7,418 bases of DNA from Pseudomonadota bacterium. GTDB taxonomy: Bacteria > Pseudomonadota > Alphaproteobacteria > Rhizobiales > Xanthobacteraceae. Positions 1-7,418 of this stretch are shown here, piece by piece. A model generated the notes under the pieces. It saw only the letters and a program-made list of their open reading frames with translations. It was not told the DNA's origin and searched no databases. The number at the start of each line of letters is the position of its first letter. Positions within the stretch are counted from its first letter, which is position 1. The position numbers and the translations under genes were made by a program. The stretch is taken from the NCBI GenBank assembly GCA_023392205.1, contig JAEVZN010000216.1, positions 1 to 7,418 of the forward strand, given 5' to 3'.

Positions 1-703
1 GCTCCTGCGGCAGGAAGCGGCTCTTGTAGTCCATCTTGCGCGAGCCGCGCACCCAATAGCCGAGATAGACATAAGGCAGGCCCATCTCGCGCGCCTTGGC
101 GATATGGTCGAGGATCATGAACGTGCCGAGCGAGCGCGATTCTTCGTCCGGCTCGAAAAACGAGTAGACCATGGACAGCCCGTCGCTGAGGACGTCGGTG
201 AGCGCGACCGCGATCAGCGGACCGTTGCGTCGCGATCCAGATGGCGAGGTCAACCGGTATTCGACCATCCGCGTTTCGACATGGCTGTCCTCTACCATCA
301 TCGCGTAGTCGAGGACGGTCATGTCAGCCATCCCGCCATCGCGATGCCGCGAATCGAGATAGGCACGGAAGATCGAATATTGTTCGGAACTCGGACTGGC
401 CGTGCGCATCTCGCCGGAAATATCGAAGTTGCGCTGCGTGACGCGGCGCATGGATCGCGTCGGCACGAAATCTTCGGCCACGACCCGTATCGAGACGCAG
501 GCCCGGCACGCCTCGCAGGCTGGGCGGTAGGCAATCGACTGGCTGCGGCGAAACCCGCCATGGGTCAGCAGGTCGTTCAGGCCGGGTGCGCGATCGCCGA
601 CAAGATGCGTGAAGACCTTCCGCTCCTCCTTGCCCGGCAGATAGGGGCAGGGCGAAGGCGCCGTCAGATAGAATTGCGGTGTATCGCGAGAATGCTGGGT
701 CAC
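1..703 (-). CDS. bpt: Aspartate/glutamate leucyltransferase (Bpt), 3' end cut off by window
   Basis: This enzyme moves leucine from Leu-tRNA to proteins with an N-terminal Asp or Glu, marking them for ClpS/ClpAP degradation (bacterial N-degron pathway, cytoplasm). The visible 234 residues start [13 protein letters not shown]. They show the N-terminal ATE domain with [13 protein letters not shown] (C19 onward) and the cysteine cluster C63-x2-C66-x2-C69. The C-terminal GNAT-like domain follows, with [20 protein letters not shown] at about 174-193 and [19 protein letters not shown] at 214-232. The family is about 240-250 residues, so only the last few to 20 are missing. The start is GTG at 703: a TGA lies in frame at 725-727 and no ATG falls between. 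No clear ribosome binding site is visible. It follows the RDD gene by 54 bases and is probably co-transcribed with it. A strict arginyltransferase (Ate) is the alternative name, but bacterial members of this length are normally Bpt. Confidence 0.93.
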   Translation of the reverse strand, partial: MTQHSRDTPQFYLTAPSPCPYLPGKEERKVFTHLVGDRAPGLNDLLTHGGFRRSQSIAYRPACEACRACVSIRVVAEDFVPTRSMRRVTQRNFDISGEMRTASPSSEQYSIFRAYLDSRHRDGGMADMTVLDYAMMVEDSHVETRMVEYRLTSPSGSRRNGPLIAVALTDVLSDGLSMVYSFFEPDEESRSLGTFMILDHIAKAREMGLPYVYLGYWVRGSRKMDYKSRFLPQE

Positions 704-737
704 CGGTCTGGCCGAACGATGTTTTCAGGCTGAATGT

Positions 738-751
738 CCCCCGTCCGGGGG
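738..751 (-). other. Short GC hairpin between the RDD gene and bpt
   Basis: Five C (738-742) pair with five G (747-751) around a 4-base loop, in the 54-base gap between the RDD stop and the bpt GTG. No T-run follows it on the minus strand, so it does not look like an intrinsic terminator. It could stall polymerase or mark an RNA processing site that sets bpt level, or it could be chance in GC-rich DNA. Confidence 0.2.
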
Positions 752-757
752 GCGCCG

Positions 758-1300
758 TCAAATGCCGCGGTCCGGGGATGCCGAAAGCGCAGCGGCGCGC
801 GCCGGATTATTGACCACCACGGTTCCGACAAGAAAATCATGTAGCAACCGCTTGCGCGCATTGAAAAAGCAGACGAAGAGCACGAGCGGGGTCAGGGCGC
901 TGACCGTCACCCAGAACACGATCGCGTGCACCGCTCCAAGCACGAAATAGGCCGACGACCCGTACCAGGTGCGCATCTCGATATCCATGGCCCGCATGCC
1001 GAGGGTCGCCGATTGCGGGCCACCCAGCGTCGCGCCGTAATAGAACAACGCCCACAGGACCGAAAGAACCGGCATCAGTCCGAAGAGGATGAATCCAAAT
1101 CCCAGGGTCACGATGCCGATGGCGAAGAAAAACAGCGCCAGCACGACCAGCGGGATGGCGAGGATCACGAGGTCGATCAGGAAGGCCACAAGCCGCCGTG
1201 CCGGCACCCCTTCGAAGAATTCGGGATTGGTGTCCGGATTATAGGCGTGCGGTTTCACGTCATAGGAGACGCCGACGCGATTTTGCTGGTCGTTCGACAT
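758..1300 (-). CDS. RDD-family inner-membrane protein
   Basis: This is a 180-residue integral membrane protein with no assignable reaction; RDD proteins are generally of unknown function, with a few linked to ion or solute handling. The family signature is present: R35/R36 with D43 in the first helix (RRLVAFLIDLVIL), then ATLGMRAMDI around T99-R103, then a final Asp at 155 in KRLLHDFLVGTVVV. Hydrophobic segments lie at roughly 38-62, 64-90 and 116-146. The first 33 residues are polar and probably cytoplasmic. The ATG at 1300 has a weak GGTGG upstream. The gene sits just before bpt on the same strand and reads away from ilvA. I recall RDD-bpt-hemB clustering in Rhizobiales, but nothing in the sequence gives it a role in leucyl transfer or heme synthesis. 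Confidence 0.9.
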   Translation of the reverse strand: MSNDQQNRVGVSYDVKPHAYNPDTNPEFFEGVPARRLVAFLIDLVILAIPLVVLALFFFAIGIVTLGFGFILFGLMPVLSVLWALFYYGATLGGPQSATLGMRAMDIEMRTWYGSSAYFVLGAVHAIVFWVTVSALTPLVLFVCFFNARKRLLHDFLVGTVVVNNPARAAALSASPDRGI

Positions 1301-1336
1301 GGGCCACCGTCAGGCTGTTCGGTTCCGCGTTTGCGG

Positions 1337-1345
1337 CTAACATAG
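1337..1345 (-). promoter_or_regulatory. Possible -10 element for the RDD-bpt pair
   Basis: Read on the minus strand the sequence is CTATGTTAG, about 37 bases before the RDD start codon. It resembles the CTATAT-like -10 of alphaproteobacterial housekeeping promoters and is the most AT-rich spot in the divergent gap. No good -35 lies at 16-18 bases, so the call rests on one half-site. Confidence 0.25.
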
Positions 1346-1390
1346 CAAGATTCCCGCCTGCGGCGCGAATTGCTTGCGGCGCGATCTTCA

Positions 1391-1409
1391 AGCGGCGCAT
1401 GACGCCGCT
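1391..1409 (+). repeat. Perfect 7-bp inverted repeat upstream of ilvA
   Basis: AGCGGCG (1391-1397) and CGCCGCT (1403-1409) are exact reverse complements around CATGA. The site ends 34 bases before the ilvA start codon. Just upstream the 10-mer TGCGGCGCGA occurs twice (1359-1368 and 1375-1384), 16 bases apart. It could be an operator for the divergent genes or a hairpin in the ilvA leader. GC-rich composition makes chance a real possibility. Confidence 0.3.
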
Positions 1410-1443
1410 CCCGGTCACTCTCAGTCAATCGGTATGAGGCCGA

Positions 1444-2664
1444 ATGGTCACCCTCCGCGACATCGAAGACGCCCAGACCATCCTGGAGGGACGTGTCATC
1501 CGCACGCCGATGCTGCCGGCGCCGCGGCTCTCGAAGCTCACGGGGGCGAATGTATTCGTCAAATACGAGAATCTTCAGGTCACCAATTCCTTCAAGGACC
1601 GGGGTGCACTCAACAAGCTGGCCACTCTGACCGAAGCCGAGCGCAGACGCGGCGTCGTGGCGATGTCAGCCGGCAACCACGCGCAGGCGGTCGCCTATCA
1701 TGCAGGGCGGCTCGGAATTGAGGCCGTCATCGTCATGCCGGTTACGACGCCGCTCGTGAAAACCGAATCGACCCGTGCCTATGGCGCGGAGGTCATTCTG
1801 CACGGCGAGAGCGTGGCCGAGGCGCAGGGACGGGCCGAGGCATTGCAGGCCGAGCGCGGGTTGATCCTCATCCACCCATATGACGATCCGCGGATCATGG
1901 CCGGGCAGGGCACGATCGCGCTGGAAATGCTTCACGACGAGCCGGGTCTCGACACCCTGATCGTGCCGGTCGGTGGCGGTGGCCTGATTGCCGGCAACGC
2001 CGTCGGGGCCAAGGCCGTCAAGCCGCAGATCGACATTGTCGGGGTGGAGGCCGCGCTCTATCCCTCCGTGTGGAACGCGCTGCATGGCGCAGACCGGCCG
2101 TGCGGAGGCACCACACTGGCGGAAGGCATCGCTGTGAAGAATGTCGGCAAGCTGACCTTGCCGGTGATCCGCGAACTCGTCTCCGACATCGTTCTCGTGA
2201 CCGAGCCGCAGCTCGAGCGGGCGGTGAATGCCTACCTGACGCTTCAGAAAACCATGGCCGAAGGGGCGGGAGCCGCAGGGCTCGCGGCCATGCTGAAGGA
2301 GCCGGAGCGTTTTCGCGGCCGCAGTGTCGGTCTCATCCTTTGTGGAGGAAATATCGATCCGCGGATTCTCGCCTCCATCATGGTGCGCGAGCTGGAGCGT
2401 GACGAGCGTATTGTTGCATTCCGACTGACCATTCCCGACCGTCCCGGTGTGCTCGGCCAGATCGCCGGCCGGCTCGGCGATCTGAACGCGAACATCCTCG
2501 AAGTCGAGCACAAGCGGCAGTTTCTCGATGTGCCGGCCAAGGGGGCGCGGCTCGACGTCACGGTCGAAACCCGTGATCGCGCGCATGCCGAGGAGATCAT
2601 CACGGCACTCGCGGAGGATGGCTTCCAGCCCGTGCGGTTGCAGGGCGGTGCGGCTGGAGCTTAG
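1444..2664 (+). CDS. ilvA: Threonine ammonia-lyase with C-terminal ACT domain
   Basis: This PLP enzyme deaminates threonine (often serine too) to 2-oxobutyrate and ammonia, feeding isoleucine synthesis or propionyl-CoA. The 406 residues hold the fold-type II catalytic domain at about 1-315. NSFKDRGA carries the PLP lysine K51, SAGNHAQ lies at 75-81, the phosphate-binding GGGG at 177-180, and CGGNID at 300-305. One ACT domain follows (about 324-398, LTIPDRPGVLGQIAGRLGDL), the likely site of allosteric control. The length and single ACT fit the shorter threonine dehydratases (TdcB-like catalytic part plus ACT), not the 500-residue E. coli IlvA type. The ATG at 1444 follows an in-frame TGA at 1435-1437, with GAGG at 1436-1439 as a close ribosome binding site. 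Whether its role is biosynthetic or catabolic cannot be decided here. It converges on hemB 14 bases away. Confidence 0.93.
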   Translation: MVTLRDIEDAQTILEGRVIRTPMLPAPRLSKLTGANVFVKYENLQVTNSFKDRGALNKLATLTEAERRRGVVAMSAGNHAQAVAYHAGRLGIEAVIVMPVTTPLVKTESTRAYGAEVILHGESVAEAQGRAEALQAERGLILIHPYDDPRIMAGQGTIALEMLHDEPGLDTLIVPVGGGGLIAGNAVGAKAVKPQIDIVGVEAALYPSVWNALHGADRPCGGTTLAEGIAVKNVGKLTLPVIRELVSDIVLVTEPQLERAVNAYLTLQKTMAEGAGAAGLAAMLKEPERFRGRSVGLILCGGNIDPRILASIMVRELERDERIVAFRLTIPDRPGVLGQIAGRLGDLNANILEVEHKRQFLDVPAKGARLDVTVETRDRAHAEEIITALAEDGFQPVRLQGGAAGA

Positions 2665-2668
2665 CCGC
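2650..2668. terminator. Weak hairpin over the ilvA stop, possible bidirectional terminator
   Basis: GCGGCT (2650-2655) pairs with AGCCGC (2663-2668) around a 7-base loop that runs into the ilvA stop codon. The adjoining convergent gap to the hemB stop is only 14 bases. Neither strand has a T-run after the stem, so as an intrinsic terminator it is poor. It is the only candidate near this junction. Confidence 0.2.
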
Positions 2669-2678
2669 GGCAGCCGGT

Positions 2679-5026
<2,348 letters not shown>

Positions 5027-5028
5027 AC

Positions 5029-6090
5029 GTGACCGCAAGCATGGACCTTCTGTTCGAGCAACGCGGCTGTGCGGGTGTCGTCACGCTCAATCGTTCGAAA
5101 GCGCTCAACGCGCTCACGCATGATATGGTGCGAAAGCTTTCCGCAGAACTCGACACTTGGAAGCAGAACGCGTCGGTGACGCGTGTCATCATTCGCGCAC
5201 AAGGCGAACGCGCATTCTGCGCGGGCGGTGACATCCGTCTGCTCTACGAACTGGGCAAGGCCGGCCGGCAAAGCGAGGCGCTCGCATTCTTCCGCGACGA
5301 ATACCGGCTCAATAGGCAGATCAAGCGCTATCCCAAACCCTGTATCGCGCTGATCGATGGCCTGGTCATGGGGGGCGGCGTCGGGATTTCGATCCACGGA
5401 TCGCACAGGGTTGCCGGCGAGCGCTATGCTTTTGCAATGCCCGAAGTCGGCATTGGCTTTTTCCCGGATGTGGGCGGCACATACGCCTTGCCCAGACTAG
5501 CAGGCGAGATCGGCACTTATTGTGCCATGACCGGGGAGCGCCTTGGCCCGTCGGATGCCGTCGGGGCCGGGGCGGCGACGCACTATGTCAAATCACATCG
5601 CATCCCCGATCTCGCAATGGCATTATGCGAGCCGGAACCGGTCAACGCGACGCTGGCCGGATTCATGGAGCGACCGGGCGCTGGCGATGTGATAGCGAGG
5701 CGGCGGACGATCGACCGGACGTTCAGCTTCGATCGGGTCGAGGACATTCTGGCGGCCCTGGAACGCGAAGCGCAGACCGGAAAAGATCAGGCGCAATGGG
5801 CGGCTGCGACCTTGCAGATCATGCGCAAACGGTCGCCGACAAGTCTGCGACTGGCTCTGGCGCAGATGCGCGCCGGGCGCTTTCGATCATTCGAGGAATG
5901 CATGACCCTGGAATTTCGCATCGTTTCGCGGATCGTCTATGGTCACGACTTCTATGAAGGTGTGCGTGCGTTGATCGTCGACAAGGATAATGCCCCGGCA
6001 TGGCAACCGGATACGCTTGAGGGCGTGAATGCGAACGATGTCGAATCCTATTTTGCGCCGCTGCCGCAAGGGGAGCTTTGCCTGACATGA
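5029..6090 (+). CDS. 3-hydroxyisobutyryl-CoA hydrolase (enoyl-CoA hydratase/isomerase family)
   Basis: This crotonase-fold thioesterase releases CoA from 3-hydroxyisobutyryl-CoA, the valine-pathway step before MmsB. Of 353 residues, the crotonase core shows VVTLNRSKALNALTHDM (17-33), the oxyanion/CoA segment RAFCAGGDIR (61-70), DGLVMGGGVGIS (110-121) and PEVGIGFFPDVGGTY (138-152). E139 and D147 align by eye with the Glu/Asp pair of human HIBCH. The C-terminal part (SPTSLRLALAQMRAG, then GVRALIVDKDNAPAW) is characteristic of hydrolases and absent from ordinary hydratases. I use the GTG at 5029, two bases after the dehydrogenase stop. An in-frame ATG at 5041 is equally possible; neither has a clear ribosome binding site, suggesting translational coupling. 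The last codons overlap the next gene. Confidence 0.92.
   Translation: MTASMDLLFEQRGCAGVVTLNRSKALNALTHDMVRKLSAELDTWKQNASVTRVIIRAQGERAFCAGGDIRLLYELGKAGRQSEALAFFRDEYRLNRQIKRYPKPCIALIDGLVMGGGVGISIHGSHRVAGERYAFAMPEVGIGFFPDVGGTYALPRLAGEIGTYCAMTGERLGPSDAVGAGAATHYVKSHRIPDLAMALCEPEPVNATLAGFMERPGAGDVIARRRTIDRTFSFDRVEDILAALEREAQTGKDQAQWAAATLQIMRKRSPTSLRLALAQMRAGRFRSFEECMTLEFRIVSRIVYGHDFYEGVRALIVDKDNAPAWQPDTLEGVNANDVESYFAPLPQGELCLT
6068..6075 (+). promoter_or_regulatory. Ribosome binding site for the small membrane protein
   Basis: AAGGGGAG ends 11 bases before the ATG at 6087 but only 2 bases before an in-frame TTG at 6078. The spacing favours the ATG, which overlaps the upstream stop as ATGA. Confidence 0.55.
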
Positions 6091-6536
6091 ATGAACCTAT
6101 TGTGGCCCAGAACCGGCAGGGCGCGGACCCGGTCCAGGCCGGAGCCGACGGACAGGCACAGGGGCAATGGACACGGTGGTTGATCTGGTTTTTGCGCGGT
6201 ATGGCCGTCGTAGCGATGCTGAAAGGTCTGTACCATTGGTCTGTCGTGCTCGGGATCGGCGAAGGGCCGGACACGACATTCACGCTGCGTCCGGTGCCCT
6301 GGCAGGCAGCGACGGTCTATTTCGCAATCATCGATCTGATTGCAGCGGTCGGCCTCTGGCTCGCCGCCGTTTGGGGCGCGGTTGTGTGGCTTACGGCGGT
6401 TGTATCCATGGCGGCTGTCGAGGTCTTTTTCCCGCAGATCTATGGCGGCTCCTGGCTTGTGGTGGCGATCCAGTTAATGCTGCTCTGCGCGTATCTGGTG
6501 CTGGCTTTGCAGTCGGCCCGCGAACATCCGCATTAA
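6087..6536 (+). CDS. Small four-helix membrane protein, DUF6163-like
   Basis: This is an uncharacterised inner-membrane protein of 149 residues. A polar N-terminus rich in Gln, Ala and Gly (to about residue 27) precedes four hydrophobic segments at roughly 30-55, 70-93, 95-115 and 122-143. Recognisable stretches are RPVPWQAATVYFAIIDLIAA and VGLWLAAVWGAVVWLTAVV, ending in a short charged tail (SAREHPH). The pattern and its place beside mmsB match what I recall of DUF6163 proteins in Rhizobiales; that is memory, not a search. The ATG at 6087 overlaps the hydrolase stop by four bases (ATGA) and so is probably translationally coupled. No catalytic motif is visible. Transport or membrane anchoring for valine catabolism would be guesswork. 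Confidence 0.8.
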   Translation: MNEPIVAQNRQGADPVQAGADGQAQGQWTRWLIWFLRGMAVVAMLKGLYHWSVVLGIGEGPDTTFTLRPVPWQAATVYFAIIDLIAAVGLWLAAVWGAVVWLTAVVSMAAVEVFFPQIYGGSWLVVAIQLMLLCAYLVLALQSAREHPH

Positions 6537-6592
6537 CGAAGTCCATGCCGGTTTTCGGACAGAATGTATAAGAACTGACGCGGAGGGCGTTC

Positions 6593-7418
6593 ATGGCCAC
6601 CATCGCATTCATCGGGCTCGGCAATATGGGCGGGCCAATGGCGCACAATCTTGTCAAGGCGGAGCACACCGTTCTCGGCTTCGACGTCAATCCGGAAGCC
6701 TTGCAGGCATTCGTCTCGCAAGGAGGAACGGCGGCAGAAAGTGCTGGCGCTGCCGCGACGCAGTCCGATGTCGTGGTCACGATGCTTCCCTCCGGTGCCG
6801 AGGTGCGCGCAACCTATCTGGGCGAGGACGGCCTGATCGCGCGCGTTGTGCCGGGAACGCTGTTCGTGGATTCGTCGACCATCGATGTCGATACCGCGCG
6901 CGAGGTTGCCCAGGCTGCCGAGCAGAAGGGCATGATGATGGTGGATGCGCCCGTGTCGGGTGGCGTGTCGGGCGCTCAGGCCGGCACGTTGACCTTCATG
7001 GTCGGCGCCAGCGAGGCGGCGCTGGAAAAGGCAACGCCGATCCTTCAGAACATGGGCCGTAATATCGTTTATGCGGGAGGGCCTGGAAGCGGACAGGCGG
7101 CCAAGATCTGCAACAACATGATCCTCGGCATTTCGATGATCGCGGTGTCCGAAGCGTTTGTGCTTGCGGAGAAACTCGGACTCGACGCTCAGAAGCTTTT
7201 CGACATCGCGTCCAAATCGTCCGGTCAATGCTGGTCGCTGACGAGCTATTGTCCGGTTCCGGGACCGGTGCCAACCTCGCCGGCCAATCGCGATTATCAA
7301 GCCGGTTTCACCGCTGCGATGATGCTGAAGGATCTGCGCCTGTCTCAGGAGGCGGCGAAGAGTGTGACCGCATTGACCCCCCTCGGCGCCGGTGCCGCTG
7401 CGATCTACGCGCAATATG
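6593..7418 (+). CDS. mmsB: 3-hydroxyisobutyrate dehydrogenase, 3' end cut off by window
   Basis: MmsB oxidises 3-hydroxyisobutyrate to methylmalonate semialdehyde using NAD+, the next valine-pathway step after the hydrolase. The 275 visible residues show the Rossmann signature FIGLGNMGGPMA (6-17), the substrate-binding segment DAPVSGGVSGAQAGTLTFMV (118-137) and the catalytic lysine K171 in GSGQAAKICNNM, with N175. The helical C-terminal domain follows and includes the family's SSGQCWSL (209-216) and FTAAMMLKDLRL (239-250). The family is about 295 residues, so roughly 20 are missing. The ATG at 6593 has a good ribosome binding site (GGAGG at 6582-6586). The 56-base gap before it holds a TATAAG at 6567-6572 without a matching -35. 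One small oddity: E24 replaces the usual Gly in the KAGHTV motif. Other beta-hydroxyacid dehydrogenases are less likely given the neighbours. Confidence 0.95.
   Translation, partial: MATIAFIGLGNMGGPMAHNLVKAEHTVLGFDVNPEALQAFVSQGGTAAESAGAAATQSDVVVTMLPSGAEVRATYLGEDGLIARVVPGTLFVDSSTIDVDTAREVAQAAEQKGMMMVDAPVSGGVSGAQAGTLTFMVGASEAALEKATPILQNMGRNIVYAGGPGSGQAAKICNNMILGISMIAVSEAFVLAEKLGLDAQKLFDIASKSSGQCWSLTSYCPVPGPVPTSPANRDYQAGFTAAMMLKDLRLSQEAAKSVTALTPLGAGAAAIYAQY

Noticed and set aside
104..733. 209-residue plus-strand open frame opposite bpt
   Set aside because: Shadow of bpt, which is recognised throughout by its conserved blocks in the minus-strand frame.
6567..6572. TATAAG before mmsB as an internal promoter
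   Set aside because: No -35-like hexamer lies at 16-18 bases, and the gap is short enough for simple operon read-through.
6533..7414. 293-residue minus-strand open frame opposite mmsB
   Set aside because: Rich in His, Arg and Gly with no domain; mmsB on the plus strand is unambiguous.

Overview
This is ordinary chromosomal sequence from a GC-rich bacterium. It is most likely an alphaproteobacterium of the Rhizobiales (Hyphomicrobiales) type. Three things suggest this: a HemB whose metal-binding loop is Asp-type, lacking the cysteine cluster of zinc enzymes; a Bpt-type leucyltransferase beside an RDD membrane protein; and a valine-catabolism cluster with a small four-helix membrane protein placed before mmsB. 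The lineage call is inference from gene content and remembered gene neighbourhoods, not from a search. Eight genes fill almost the whole window. I see no rRNA, tRNA, CRISPR array, insertion sequence, integrase or other sign of mobile DNA, and no stretch over 300 bases lacks a gene.

Layout. Left block, minus strand: an RDD-family membrane protein (1300-758) followed 54 bases downstream by bpt, the aspartate/glutamate leucyltransferase (703 to beyond base 1, 3' end cut off). Divergent from these across a 143-base gap is ilvA (1444-2664, plus), a PLP-dependent threonine ammonia-lyase with a C-terminal ACT domain. It converges with hemB (3737-2679, minus, porphobilinogen synthase), leaving only 14 bases between the stop codons. 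Right block, plus strand: isobutyryl-CoA dehydrogenase (3887-5026), 3-hydroxyisobutyryl-CoA hydrolase (5029-6090), a small four-helix membrane protein resembling DUF6163 (6087-6536) and mmsB, 3-hydroxyisobutyrate dehydrogenase (6593 to beyond 7418). Spacings are 2 bases, a 4-base overlap, and 56 bases, so this looks like an operon.

How the genes work together. The right block encodes three steps of valine breakdown: isobutyryl-CoA to methacrylyl-CoA, 3-hydroxyisobutyryl-CoA to free 3-hydroxyisobutyrate, and 3-hydroxyisobutyrate to methylmalonate semialdehyde. The methacrylyl-CoA hydratase and the semialdehyde dehydrogenase (mmsA) are not in the window. IlvA makes 2-oxobutyrate from threonine, which also leads to propionyl-CoA. 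HemB makes porphobilinogen for heme. Bpt tags proteins with N-terminal Asp/Glu for degradation.

I did not find a convincing new biological system. The points most worth a second look are the uncharacterised membrane protein inside the valine operon, a possible leaderless start for the acyl-CoA dehydrogenase, and stacked inverted repeats in the hemB promoter and leader.
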